Of a stretch of DNA of 64,000 bases, positions 36,301-44,748 are shown piece after piece. The translations under genes and the position numbers were made by a program. How positions within the stretch are numbered: the first letter of the stretch is position 1; each line of letters begins with the position of its first letter. This DNA comes from CALHVX01 sp964640725 (GTDB lineage Bacteria; Pseudomonadota; Gammaproteobacteria; Pseudomonadales; Azotimanducaceae), in the NCBI GenBank assembly GCA_964640725.1, contig CAZXIJ010000007.1:97706-161705 (forward strand), given 5' to 3'. Below the pieces are notes generated by a model. It did no database searches. It saw only the letters and a list, made by a program, of their open reading frames with translations, and was not told the DNA's origin.

Positions 36301-39300
36301 GCCGGCGACACTGACCCTCTGGATGCCGACAGCGATGACGACGGCCTGCTCGATGGCGATGAAGTCACCGGCAGCGGCCTCCTCGCTGACTTTGGCAACA
36401 CCGACCCACTGAACGCGGACACCGACGGCGACGGCATCAACGACGGCATCGAAGCGGGCGTTTCAACCGCCGGCATCCCCGGCGGTCTCTCCGAAGGCAA
36501 CGGCACCGCCTACGACGGGACCGCTCCAGGCTTCGTTGGCGACGCCGACCCGGACACCCGCTCAAACCCCACGGCGACGGACACGGACGGCGACGGGCTG
36601 CCGGACGGCGTTGAGGACAGCAACCAGGACGGCGCCGCGATCAATACGATCGGCACCAGCGGTACCGCCGGCAGCGGTGAAACCAGCGCAACGGACCCAG
36701 ACAGCGACGGCGACGGGCTGAGCGACGGCGACGAAACCAACGGCACTGGGCCTCTGGCCGCGCTGGGCGCCACTGATCCGCTCGATACCGATAGCGACGA
36801 CGGCGGGACGCAGGACGGCACCGAGGTCTTGACGGACGGCACCAATCCCACGACCGGCAACGGCGGCGATGATGCCGCCGCAGATCCCGACGACGACGGG
36901 CTGTCGAATACCCAGGAAGCCGCCCTGGGAACCGACCCGAACGACGCAGACAGCGACAACGACGGCATTGACGACGGCGACGAGCTGGGCAACGACGGCA
37001 GCCTGGACCCCGCGGATAGCGACCCGCTCGATGCCGATACCGACGACGACGGGCTAAGCGACGGTGCAGAACGGCTCGGCCCGGACGGCGTGACCAATAC
37101 CGGCGACGAAACCAGCCCCGTCAACGCCGACAGCGACGGTGATGGCCTGCAGGACGGCACCGAGCGCGGCGTCGTGACGTCGATCCCGGGCGGCACCTCC
37201 GACGCCGGCGCTGTGCCGTACGCCGGCACCGACACGGGCGCCGGTATGTTCACTGCCGATGCCGACCCCGCCAGCACAACGGACCCGAACAACCCGGACT
37301 CCGACGGCGATGGCCTCACAGACGGCACGGAAGACAGCGATGGCAACGGTGCAACGGCGAACACCATCGGCGGGACCGGCAGCCCGGGAAGCGGCGAGAG
37401 CGATCCCAACGACCCGGACACCGACGGTGACGGTCTGCTCGACGGGGTCGAGACTACCGGCAGCGGCCCCCTGGGTGGTACGCCAACGAGTCCTGTGGAC
37501 ACCGACACGGACGACGGCGGCACCGAAGATGGCACCGAAGCCCTCGCCGACGGCACGCTGCCCGGCGCCGGTAACGGCGGTGACGACCTCGCCGCCGACC
37601 CCGATCGCGATGGTCTGTCGAACGCCCAGGAATTGGCGCTTGGAACGGACCCGAACGACGCCGACAGCGACAACGATGGCATCGACGATGGCAGCGAAGT
37701 CGGCAACGACGGCATCTTCAATCCGGGCGATACCAATCCGCTGGATGCTGACAGCGATGATGACGGTCTCAGCGACGGCGCCGAGACGCAGGGGCTGGAC
37801 GGGCAAGCTGGCACCGGCGATGAAACCGACCCCACCAATGCGGACACTGACAGCGATGGCCTGTTCGATGGCACCGAGACCGGTGCCACGGCCCCTGTCC
37901 CCGGCGGCACCACGGACGGCAACGGCACGGCGTACGCGGGCACCGACCCGGCTGGCAATACATTTATCGCCGACGCCGACCCGGCAACGACGACCGACCC
38001 CACCGATGCAGACTCGGACAACGATGCCCTCCAGGACGGTGTCGAGGACGCCAACGGCGATGGCGCAGTCACGGCAATCGGGCTCCTGGGGGGTACTGGC
38101 ACCAGCAGCACCCCGGGGGACGAAACCGATCCGACCAATCCGGACACAGACGGTGATGGCCTGCGCGACGGCAACGAAGTCAGTGCGACCGGGCCTCTGA
38201 ACGGCATCGGCTCGACGGACCCCCGGGACAGCGATACGGACGATGGCGGCGTGCCAGACGGCAGCGAAGTGACCGCTGGCGATAACCCGAATGACCCGGC
38301 AGACGATGCGCAGGACGCAGACAGCGACGGCAGCCCCGACGCCGACGACCCGGAACCCGCCAACCCGTGCGTGCCAAGCGATACTGCCGCGGCCTGCGAC
38401 AGCGACGGCGACGGGATCAGTGATGGCGACGAAATCGCGGCCGGTACGGACCCAGCGAATCGCGACACGGACGGCGACGGCATCCCCGACGGTGAGGAAA
38501 CGGCCGACAGCGATGGCGACGGTATTCCCGACGGTGCAGAAACGGACTCGGACAACGATGGCATTCCAGACATTGTCGAAGTGGGCAACCCGCTCCTGCC
38601 GACCGACAGCGACGGCGACGGAACGCCGGACTACCAGGACACCGATTCAGACAACGACGGTCTCAGCGATGCCCTCGAGCAAACCGGCAGCGTCGCGCTG
38701 CTCGGCACGGACACCGACGGCGACGGCCTGGACGACGCGATCGATGTCGATCAAACCGGCGGCACCGATGGCGACGGGAACGGCATTGACGACAACGCCT
38801 ACATCGATACGGACGGCGACGGATTGGCCGACTTCCTGGATTTGGACAGCGACAGCGATGGCTTGCCAGACGCCATCGAAGGTGCTGATGATCCTGACCG
38901 GGACGGCACGCCAAGCTATAGGGATCTCGACACTGACGGTGACGGTATTGCCGACGCAACGGAGAGCGACCGCAGCGGTAACGATGCCGACAGCGACGGC
39001 ATCGAAGATCGCTACGATGTAGATCTCACCGGCGGCATCGATGGCAACGGCGACGGAATCGACGATGCCGCCGTCCCGACCGACACCGACAGCGACGGCG
39101 TGCCCGACTACCGGGATCTCGACAGCGACAACGACGCGCTGACGGACGTGGCAGAAGGCGGCGGCGCCGACGCAAACGAGGACGGTTTCGAGGACAACGG
39201 CGACATCACCTCGGCCCCGCCCAACACAGACAACAGCGACAGCCCCGACTATCGGGACCTGGACAGCAACAATGACGGGATATTCGATCTCCCGCCCGGA

Positions 39301-40755
39301 TCTCCGTTGGACGCCAACGGCGACGGCCGGATCGACGATAGCGCCGACACCGATGGCGACGGTATCCCTGACGCCGCAGACCCGCTGCCAACGGTATTTG
39401 GGGCCAACAATGACGTGGACGGAGACGGCATCCCCAACGATCTGGATCTGGATGCCGACAACGACGGTATTCCCGATGCCGTCGAAGCGCCTAACGGCGA
39501 CGTTACCCAGGACACCGACGGCGACGGCGTGCCCGACTTCGTCGACCTGGACAGCGACAACGACGGAATCGCTGATGTGCTGGAAGCAGATCGAGGCCGG
39601 GCCGATATCGACGATGACGGTCGTATTGACGGGTTTACCGACAGCGATGGCGACGGGCTGCACGACCCCGTGCCCGCCAGCTTCGCTGCCCTCGATACCG
39701 ACGCGGACGGCGTTCCGGACTTTCTCGATTTGGATGCCGATGGCGACTCGCTGTTCGACATCGTCGAGACCGGAAACATGGGCCTGGACCTTGACAATGA
39801 CGGGCGCATTGACAGCACCGTGGACTTCAACCGCAACGGTTGGAGTGACGCTGCAGACAAGACCCTCGGCAGTGCCGGCGCGACGCTCACTGATACCGAC
39901 AACGACGGCGATGCTAATTTTCGTGACCGGGACAGCGACAACGACGGCGCCGAGGACGGCGACGAGAACACAGATGCAAACGGAGACGGCATTTTGGACT
40001 ACCTACAAGTCACCCGGGCGGTACTGGAGACCGCAACCCGGGGCAGCGGCGGCGCCCTCGGCCTGCCAGAACTGGGCCTGCTCGCAATGCTCGGACTGCT
40101 GTTGCTCCGGCAACGCAAGCAGCTGGCCGCGTCAGCAGCTCGCCTGGCCGCGATCGTCCTTGTCGGCACGACCCTTGGACTCACAGCCCCGGAAAGCGCC
40201 TTCGCCGAGAGCCCCGAGCGCTCCGACTGCGCCGAAGACAAATTCACCCCCTGCTGGTACGTTTACGGCGGCTTCGGTGCCTCTCACGTCGATCCGGAAA
40301 ACACGGTCAACGGCTTCCAGACCACCGATGACTCCGCCTTTGGCTGGAAGCTCGGCGTCGGCTGGCACTTCAAGCCGCGCTGGTTCGCGGAGCTCAGCTA
40401 TGCTGACCTGGGGGAAGCAGGGATCACCAACATCAATCCAGCGATCACCAATGCCGTCGGCAAGGCAGAAATCGACTACCGAGTGCCGGCCCTCATGGCA
40501 GGGTTCCTCCTGTTGCCCCAGGAGCGAAGATTTAACCTGTTCCTGAAGGCAGGGGTGGCCAGCATCGACAACAAAAGCGACAACCGACTCATCGGCTTCG
40601 AAAAGCAAACCGATGTGCAGTTTGTTTTCGGCCTCGGCGCCAGCTATCAACCGGAAGATCAGCGCGGATTTCTCAGGTTGACCTTCGACAGCTACGATCG
40701 CGACGCCTGGTATCTGGGACTAGAGCTTGGTAGCTACCTGGGCGGCAATCGATAA
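33310..40755 (+). CDS. giant surface protein: Gly-rich region, DUF11-like domain, thrombospondin type 3 repeats, internal GlyGly-CTERM-like signal, fused beta-barrel
   Basis: 2481 residues. A signal peptide (QGLLLLAALTVAPGLFA) ends near residue 26. Residues 30-520 are an unrecognised exported region with a Gly-rich part at about 300-380. Residues about 523-650 resemble a DUF11 beta-sandwich. Residues about 658-2235 are acidic thrombospondin type 3 repeats (DxDxDG), expected to bind calcium. Then come GSGG (2245-2248), a hydrophobic stretch LPELGLLAMLGLLLL and RQRK (2267-2270), the layout of a GlyGly-CTERM sorting signal but internal. A second signal-like helix ends ESAFA before residue 2300. 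Residues 2300-2481 are an OmpA/OmpW-like barrel (WYVYGGFGASH to LELGSYLGG). A rhombosortase gene follows 21 bp later. ATG 33310 is chosen because it starts the signal peptide. Confidence 0.88.
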   Translation: MNAATRQVAQGLLLLAALTVAPGLFAQVCSTGADGEITVSAAGTRVNVYFAAPDPSIAPTTVAAGATQIPIDAALGAQASSLQAGLSTAISAGDVLLIVQMQGAAINTANNQTNVGVYGDGAGGLEQAGTLNDASYRAGAYEFVLATGPIAGNNIPIEGAGASGGLLESYVNSNDTSGSSGYQRYQVVKVPQFADLTITGQLVSDRWNGRWGGVSAINVRNVLAVDGGSFNADGRGFRGGQFFRGRSDGAGNFGFKGEGIAGTPQRLFSRVLLAENAASGGEETGPIGYPGTDDGTRTRDSGQGAPGTAGAGGGGPEDAGGGGGGNAGRGGAGGIGLNTNSGGQGGAPFPEHFPATAARLVMGGGGGASNGDDLTDLDLTVSSGQAGGGIVFVRASNITTTGGGTISAIGDSGGSAPTEGGGGAGAGGTVLIHTDNSTVDGIAFAVPGGNGGSSQNVNDGGGGGGSAGIIYLSDTAIGSASFNTSAGIGGTGASGGIYNGSAGANGSQSSIAPISQFDCDFINLGLAKAATNTQRVNGSATAYDITFTLTIENLSTDAAAPNIQVFDDLAADFPGVTSISIQGTPVLTGVTAPATAFDGSTNTALLSGSDGLAPGAVASIVYTARIDFGTTTGPYSTQASVGTAELPGAFVQIVDLSDDGLEPDADGDGSPNESTGAGGDSNENDRTAVDLVIDSDGDGTPDDSDDDSNDPCVPSTIAPGCTADSDGDGLTDPQENALGTNPDAADSDGDGLSDGVETGNDGTVDAGDTDPLDADTDNDGLSDGAEDSNGNGALDPGETDPRNPDSDNDTLRDGLEAGVIVPVPDPDGAGPAVGTEGPFVPDADPATTTDPNNADSDGDGLPDAVEDANGNGSSDNPFIGSTGTSGAGETDAANADTDGDGLNDGDETNGTGPLAALGATDPLDTDTDDGGSLDGAEVLSDGTNPTPGNGGDDLQDSDSDGITDANEVILGTDPNDPDSDNDGLTDGAELGADNSFDAGDTDPLDADSDDDGLLDGDEVTGSGLLADFGNTDPLNADTDGDGINDGIEAGVSTAGIPGGLSEGNGTAYDGTAPGFVGDADPDTRSNPTATDTDGDGLPDGVEDSNQDGAAINTIGTSGTAGSGETSATDPDSDGDGLSDGDETNGTGPLAALGATDPLDTDSDDGGTQDGTEVLTDGTNPTTGNGGDDAAADPDDDGLSNTQEAALGTDPNDADSDNDGIDDGDELGNDGSLDPADSDPLDADTDDDGLSDGAERLGPDGVTNTGDETSPVNADSDGDGLQDGTERGVVTSIPGGTSDAGAVPYAGTDTGAGMFTADADPASTTDPNNPDSDGDGLTDGTEDSDGNGATANTIGGTGSPGSGESDPNDPDTDGDGLLDGVETTGSGPLGGTPTSPVDTDTDDGGTEDGTEALADGTLPGAGNGGDDLAADPDRDGLSNAQELALGTDPNDADSDNDGIDDGSEVGNDGIFNPGDTNPLDADSDDDGLSDGAETQGLDGQAGTGDETDPTNADTDSDGLFDGTETGATAPVPGGTTDGNGTAYAGTDPAGNTFIADADPATTTDPTDADSDNDALQDGVEDANGDGAVTAIGLLGGTGTSSTPGDETDPTNPDTDGDGLRDGNEVSATGPLNGIGSTDPRDSDTDDGGVPDGSEVTAGDNPNDPADDAQDADSDGSPDADDPEPANPCVPSDTAAACDSDGDGISDGDEIAAGTDPANRDTDGDGIPDGEETADSDGDGIPDGAETDSDNDGIPDIVEVGNPLLPTDSDGDGTPDYQDTDSDNDGLSDALEQTGSVALLGTDTDGDGLDDAIDVDQTGGTDGDGNGIDDNAYIDTDGDGLADFLDLDSDSDGLPDAIEGADDPDRDGTPSYRDLDTDGDGIADATESDRSGNDADSDGIEDRYDVDLTGGIDGNGDGIDDAAVPTDTDSDGVPDYRDLDSDNDALTDVAEGGGADANEDGFEDNGDITSAPPNTDNSDSPDYRDLDSNNDGIFDLPPGSPLDANGDGRIDDSADTDGDGIPDAADPLPTVFGANNDVDGDGIPNDLDLDADNDGIPDAVEAPNGDVTQDTDGDGVPDFVDLDSDNDGIADVLEADRGRADIDDDGRIDGFTDSDGDGLHDPVPASFAALDTDADGVPDFLDLDADGDSLFDIVETGNMGLDLDNDGRIDSTVDFNRNGWSDAADKTLGSAGATLTDTDNDGDANFRDRDSDNDGAEDGDENTDANGDGILDYLQVTRAVLETATRGSGGALGLPELGLLAMLGLLLLRQRKQLAASAARLAAIVLVGTTLGLTAPESAFAESPERSDCAEDKFTPCWYVYGGFGASHVDPENTVNGFQTTDDSAFGWKLGVGWHFKPRWFAELSYADLGEAGITNINPAITNAVGKAEIDYRVPALMAGFLLLPQERRFNLFLKAGVASIDNKSDNRLIGFEKQTDVQFVFGLGASYQPEDQRGFLRLTFDSYDRDAWYLGLELGSYLGGNR
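35476..38313 (+). repeat. four higher-order tandem repeats of about 0.7 kb inside the giant gene
   Basis: Units of 699, 705, 714 and 720 bp start near 35476, 36175, 36880 and 37594. Each encodes about 232-240 residues in the same order: a DG-rich entry with LGT(N/D)P, then DPLDADxDxDGLSDG, a (F/Y)-containing DADP segment, VEDxNGxG, and TGPL-(x)n-DxDDGG ending in GNGGDD. The copies have diverged in sequence while keeping order and length. After 38313 the repeats continue in shorter, less regular units. Confidence 0.8.
40042..40206 (+). other. putative internal rhombosortase processing signal and second export signal
   Basis: 40042-40053 encode GSGG, 40063-40107 a hydrophobic segment and 40108-40119 the basic RQRK, matching the GlyGly motif, helix and basic end of a GlyGly-CTERM. 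40120-40206 encode another helix with Ala-x-Ala (AFA) at its end, resembling a signal-peptidase I site before the barrel. The assignment is by pattern only. Confidence 0.6.
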
Positions 40756-40776
40756 CGGTGACGCACCCGAGGGCGA

Positions 40777-41424
40777 ATGACCTGCGCGCATAGCGCCGGC
40801 CCGGCCGGAAAGCAGTTTCCGTGGCTCACCGTGAGCCTGCTGGGCGCGAGCGCCCTGTTGCTCTGGGTCGCTCCGCTGAGCGGGGCAACGACCACCCAGG
40901 GCCCAGGTCTGACGTTCTGGCAGTTGGTCCTGAGCCAGGATGGATCGCTGGAAGCCTGGCGCTGGCTCAGCGCCCACCTGCTCCACACCGATGCCTCCCA
41001 TCTGCTCTTGAACGCCGCTGCGCTGCTGATCCTTGGCGCGGCAATCGAGTCCTCCGCGGGCGGCAGACGCCGGTTGCTCCGGGGCCTGGCGACCGGCGCC
41101 GCGGCGGTCACCCTGTGGTTCTATCTGCTCGCCGACGTCCGCTACTACTGCGGGCTATCCGGGGTGCTCAACGGTTGCTTCATGCTGGCGCTCAACGAGG
41201 TCGATGCCGCGGCAACGGCCAGGGGCCAACCCGAGCGCTGGCTGCGACCGTTCTTGGTGCTCATCGCGCTGGGGGCGTTTGCCAAAGCGAGCTATGAACT
41301 GGTGCAGGGCACCCCGCTACTCATCGACCAGCAGTGGCCGACAGCGCCTGGGGCGCATCTGGCCGGGCTGCTGGCGGGTACATTGCTCGTCATCGCCGAA
41401 AGGACCGGATTGACGGGTCGTTGA
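40777..41424 (+). CDS. rhombosortase (rhomboid-family intramembrane serine protease)
   Basis: 215 residues with about six hydrophobic helices. Catalytic Ser128 lies in YCGLSGVLNG and His194 in GAHLAGLLAG, the rhomboid dyad. WRWLSAHLLHTDASHLLLN (about 61-79) with its His and Asn residues is the conserved second-helix motif. The compact size and the YxCGLSGxLNG pattern fit the rhombosortase subfamily, which cleaves GlyGly-CTERM tails of exported proteins. GAGGG precedes ATG 40777 by 4 bases. The location directly behind a gene with an internal GlyGly-CTERM-like segment strengthens the call. Confidence 0.85.
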   Translation: MTCAHSAGPAGKQFPWLTVSLLGASALLLWVAPLSGATTTQGPGLTFWQLVLSQDGSLEAWRWLSAHLLHTDASHLLLNAAALLILGAAIESSAGGRRRLLRGLATGAAAVTLWFYLLADVRYYCGLSGVLNGCFMLALNEVDAAATARGQPERWLRPFLVLIALGAFAKASYELVQGTPLLIDQQWPTAPGAHLAGLLAGTLLVIAERTGLTGR

Positions 41425-41470
41425 TAGGCCGCTGCGCACCATGCGCAGCCAGACTGTTGCCGGACCTGCC

Positions 41471-41968
41471 ATGTATCATCTGACCGAAGCCTATCTGATG
41501 GCCCTGTTTATCAGCCTGCTGGCCGCGGGCTGGGGCGTTCTGGCCGCCGGCAGCAGCGCGGTGCCCGTGCTCTTCGCCCGCACCCTGGACGAGGGGCAGG
41601 CGCGCCTCGTGCTGCGCCGCTACTGGCCGGGCTACTTCAAATTCGCCATCGTACTGGGTCTGTTCGCGCTGGGCGTTATCGCCGCAGCGGGCCCGTTCAG
41701 CGCCCTCCCAGGCACCTACACACTGCTCCTGACCGCGTTGGCCGGGCTCATGACCACGGTGTTCTATGTGGCCTGGACGATGATCCCCCGGATCAACGAC
41801 GCCCGGGACGCCGCTGCGGGAGAGAGCGACAAGATCTTCGATCGCCTGCACCGCGCCAACGTTGCCCTTACGGGTACCGGCCTGGTACTCGGTATTGTGC
41901 TGCTCGCAGCCCTGATTTACGTTCTGCCCGGACAATTCACTTTCTGGCCCACGGTCGAGGCACACTGA
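41471..41968 (+). CDS. DUF4149-type membrane protein
   Basis: 165 residues with four hydrophobic segments (about 7-27, 52-72, 78-98, 137-157). The patterns YLMALFISLLAAGWGVLAAG, VPVLFARTLDEGQARLVLRR and FDRLHRANVALTGTGLVLG fit the DUF4149/TMEM205-like family. Function unknown. An ATG ten codons upstream (41441) is possible, but the family start fits ATG 41471 better. Confidence 0.7.
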   Translation: MYHLTEAYLMALFISLLAAGWGVLAAGSSAVPVLFARTLDEGQARLVLRRYWPGYFKFAIVLGLFALGVIAAAGPFSALPGTYTLLLTALAGLMTTVFYVAWTMIPRINDARDAAAGESDKIFDRLHRANVALTGTGLVLGIVLLAALIYVLPGQFTFWPTVEAH

Positions 41969-42003
41969 CTCGCCCCAACCCCGGGCCGGCGACGGAGCGC
42001 GCC

Positions 42004-43077
42004 ATGGCCCGATCACGATTCCCGAGCCGCCGGCGACACCTGCGTCAGCTGGCCACGCTGGCCGCGCTGGCCGCGGCAACCCCGATCCCTGGCGAGGCCG
42101 CGCCAGCACGCGCCGACCAGGCCACCCCGGGCAGGATGCCGGCCAACCCAGGCTGGCAGCCCGCCGCGCCAATACCGATCGCAACCCAGGAGCTGTATCC
42201 CGCGGTGCACGGCAATCGGCTCGTGGTCGCCGGCGGTATCGCCACACGGTTAGGCATTCCCTACTTTGCCGACCGGGTGTTCGCCTACGACGCAGCGATC
42301 GATCAGTGGGGCGAGCTGCCGCGCATGCCCCAGCCCATCCATCACGCTGCGCTGATTTCGACCGGCGATGCCCTGCGGCTGGTCGGCGGTTTTCACGGCG
42401 GCTACAGCCACCTGTGGCGGATGCGCGATGCCGTGCACGAGCTGCAGGACGATCACTGGGCACCGGTCGGCCAGCTGCCAGCGCCTCAGGCTGAAGGCGT
42501 TCTGAGCCTGGCGCAAGACGGCGCGGTGCACCTGGTCACCGGGCAAAGCCCGAAAGGCACAGCCAACCGCCAGCGATCCGATCATCGCGAGACCAGCCTG
42601 CATCTGCGGCAGGCGCCGGGTTCCAGCCAGTGGGAGACCGCAGCACCGATTCCGACGGCCCGCAACAGCGCCACGGGTGGCTGGCTGGACGGCCAGCTGG
42701 TGGTGACCGGCGGGCGCACGGCCCAGGGCAATCTTGCGGTCACGGAAATCTACGATCCGGCGGAGGATCGCTGGCGCACGGGCGCGCCCCTGCCCTTGCC
42801 GCAGGCGGGCACCGCGAGTGCCGTCTACGACAGCGCGCTGATGGTCATGGGCGGCGAGATCTTCGTGCCCAACGCGGGCGTGTTTCCGAACGTCTGGCGC
42901 TACCGTCTGGACACGGACCGCTGGCAGGCCATGCCCGACCTGCCCACGGCGCGCCACGGCCTTGGCGCAGGTATGCTGGGCAACCAGCTCCACGCCATTG
43001 GTGGCGCGACGCGCCCCAGCGGCAACGGCACGGCCGCCAGCAACGAATACCTGGTGCTGGAACACGCCAAAACCTGA
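42004..43077 (+). CDS. exported kelch-repeat protein
   Basis: 357 residues. The N-terminus has a run of arginines (SRRRHLRQLATLAALAAATP) like a Tat signal, then a cut near residue 30. From about 45 there are five to six kelch repeats, recognisable by GG-x(n)-Y-x(6)-W, for example VVAGGIATRLGIPYF, LVGGFHGGYS, VVTGGRTAQG and VMGGEIFVPN, which form a beta-propeller. The ligand is unknown. It is followed 25 bp later by an EthD-like gene. Confidence 0.8.
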   Translation: MARSRFPSRRRHLRQLATLAALAAATPIPGEAAPARADQATPGRMPANPGWQPAAPIPIATQELYPAVHGNRLVVAGGIATRLGIPYFADRVFAYDAAIDQWGELPRMPQPIHHAALISTGDALRLVGGFHGGYSHLWRMRDAVHELQDDHWAPVGQLPAPQAEGVLSLAQDGAVHLVTGQSPKGTANRQRSDHRETSLHLRQAPGSSQWETAAPIPTARNSATGGWLDGQLVVTGGRTAQGNLAVTEIYDPAEDRWRTGAPLPLPQAGTASAVYDSALMVMGGEIFVPNAGVFPNVWRYRLDTDRWQAMPDLPTARHGLGAGMLGNQLHAIGGATRPSGNGTAASNEYLVLEHAKT

Positions 43078-43102
43078 GCTCAGCCCCGGGAGGCCCGCAA
43101 CC

Positions 43103-43753
43103 ATGTACCGAATGACTTTGTTTCTGCAGTCACCGCTGGACGGCAACGGCGCCGAGGCGCGCTTGAGCGCCCTGCAAAAAACCGCGCCGGCGATCCTGGG
43201 CTACGTCGAGAGCCGGCCGCTGCCGGAGCAGCTGGATGACACTCCCCCACCCTTCGCGGCCCTTGCCGAGCTCTACTTTGCGCAAACCGAACCGGCGCGG
43301 TTGGCGATGGCTGCGGTTGACACCATCGAAGACGCACTGCAAAGCAAACAGCCCGCCGTTGCGACACTGCTGGGGTGGGAGCGAACGGTGATGCGTCTGC
43401 CTCAGCACCAGGTCGGCCACGGGATCAAAATCACCTTTCCCTTCCACCGCATGGACGGCCTGCCGGTAGCAGACTTTCAACATCACTGGTGGCACAAGCA
43501 CGGGCCGATTGCGGCGGTGACCGTGGGTGCGCTCTGCTACACGCAGTATCACCCGCTGCCGCAGGCCTACGACGGGGCAACGCCGGCCTACGACGCCATC
43601 ACAGAGCTGTACTTCGAGGACCGGGCCGCGGCAGTCATCGCCATGAACTCAGACCAGATGCTGGAAGACCAGACCGACGACGCCAGAACCTTTGTCGATA
43701 TGGATTCTGTCAAGCCGGTGCTGCTGCAGGAGCAGGTGCTGCTCGCGCCCTGA
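43103..43753 (+). CDS. EthD-domain protein
   Basis: 216 residues, about twice the length of a single EthD domain. The second half carries the family signature KITFPFHRMDGLPVADFQ and HWWHKHGPIAAV (about residues 110-140). The first half (MYRMTLFLQS) repeats the same ferredoxin-like strand pattern more weakly. Some relatives act in ring hydroxylation or ether breakdown. GGGAGG precedes ATG 43103. It converges on the selenoprotein gene with one base between the ends. Confidence 0.78.
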   Translation: MYRMTLFLQSPLDGNGAEARLSALQKTAPAILGYVESRPLPEQLDDTPPPFAALAELYFAQTEPARLAMAAVDTIEDALQSKQPAVATLLGWERTVMRLPQHQVGHGIKITFPFHRMDGLPVADFQHHWWHKHGPIAAVTVGALCYTQYHPLPQAYDGATPAYDAITELYFEDRAAAVIAMNSDQMLEDQTDDARTFVDMDSVKPVLLQEQVLLAP

Positions 43754-43754
43754 G

Positions 43755-44657
43755 TCAGCCTTTGCGGGCAGCCTGCTTCGCCCGCCGTTCATCGCCCATG
43801 GCCTTCAGCCGCTCGCGATTGCGATCGTCGACCCGGGCATAGACCGCACGCCAACCCTGGTCTTTGCTCCAGTCGTAGGGCGTCTGCCAAACCGTGTCCG
43901 GTCCCGACGCCGATTGCAGCAGCGCCAGGGCCTGCTCCACCACGCGTCGCTGCATGACCCGATCGTACGGCTTGCCGACCGGGTTGCCCAAAGGAAAGTC
44001 GTTGAACAGGAAGCGCGGCGTGCCGGCATGCACCGGGATATCGAGCGCCGAGCCAATGATGACTGTTGCGATGCCATGGGCTTCGAGCTCGCGGGCGACC
44101 AGACTCACGGTCTGGTGGCAGACAGGTCAGAGCGGCACCAGCAGGGCGATGTCCGCGCCGTCTTCGATCAGGCGGTCGCGTATCGCTCGCGCATCGTTGT
44201 CGATCGTCTGCCGTTGGCTGTATTCCGTCGGCACGCAGTGATAACGCGGCGCCACGGCGCCCAGCTGGCCATCGGCCACCATTGCCTGCAACGTTGCCAG
44301 GGGAAAGTACGAGCCCAGGTCTTCCGTGTGCGTCGTTTCCTTGTCCCAGGACAGATCGCCGGTAAAGAGCGCAGACGGCGGGTCGTTCACGTCGCCAGAC
44401 TGCAGGGACTTCTGCAGCAACAGGGTGCCGCCGCTGGCGCCTACGCCATCCCCGGGCGATCGATCCGCGATCGGGCTGGCCGTCGTGATCAGCGCGATCG
44501 TCGCCTCGGGGAGCGGTTTGCGCAGGGCCGCGAAGGGCGTCTGGTCCGCCTGCGCCCACTCATAGGACTTTGAGTAGCCCTGAGCCAAGTAGTAGTCGCG
44601 CGTCCTGGCCATGTAAGGCACGGGTTCGGTACAGCGCACCGCGTGTTCGTCCGCCAT
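43755..44657 (-). CDS. GrdB-family selenoprotein (in-frame UGA read as selenocysteine)
   Basis: 300 residues if the TGA at 44129-44127 (residue 177) is read as selenocysteine. It lies in Val-Pro-Leu-Sec-Pro-Val-Cys-His-Gln, a UxxC redox motif; many relatives in the glycine/sarcosine/betaine/proline reductase selenoprotein B family have CPVC here. Sequence on both sides belongs to one protein: before it, EDGADIALLVPL; after it, TVSLVARELEAHGIATVIIG. A SECIS-like hairpin follows the TGA. ATG 44657 has AAGGAG at good spacing; a TTG two codons upstream is less likely. The reaction is unknown; a thiol/selenol redox role is inferred. The alternative is a nonsense mutation, but neither half shows decay. 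Confidence 0.85.
44098..44129 (-). promoter_or_regulatory. bacterial SECIS-like hairpin after the Sec UGA
   Basis: Reading the minus strand from the UGA (44129-44127), 10 bases are followed by ACCAGAC (44116-44110), loop CGUGA (44109-44105) and GUCUGGU (44104-44098), a perfect 7-bp stem. The UGA to apical loop distance is 17 nt and the loop has G at position 2. Both agree with the published bacterial SECIS pattern (loop 16-37 nt from UGA, G in the first two loop bases). Confidence 0.75.
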
Positions 44658-44748
44658 GGGCAATCTCCTTTGCTGCCCAGAGCATAGCGCTGGACGTCGC
44701 TTTGAACCACAATCAAAGGCTCATTCGTTTCAGACATGACGACCTGTT

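Noticed and set aside
36510..38588. Long Ser/Pro-rich open frame antisense to the repeat gene
   Set aside because: It is the complement of GAC/GGC-rich repeat codons, giving Ser/Pro/Val strings; no start signal or domain.
44098..44129. The in-frame TGA in the GrdB-family gene as a pseudogene mutation or as a boundary between two genes
   Set aside because: Sequence conservation continues without decay on both sides, the TGA sits at a redox Cys position, no ribosome-binding site starts a second gene there, and a SECIS-type hairpin follows.
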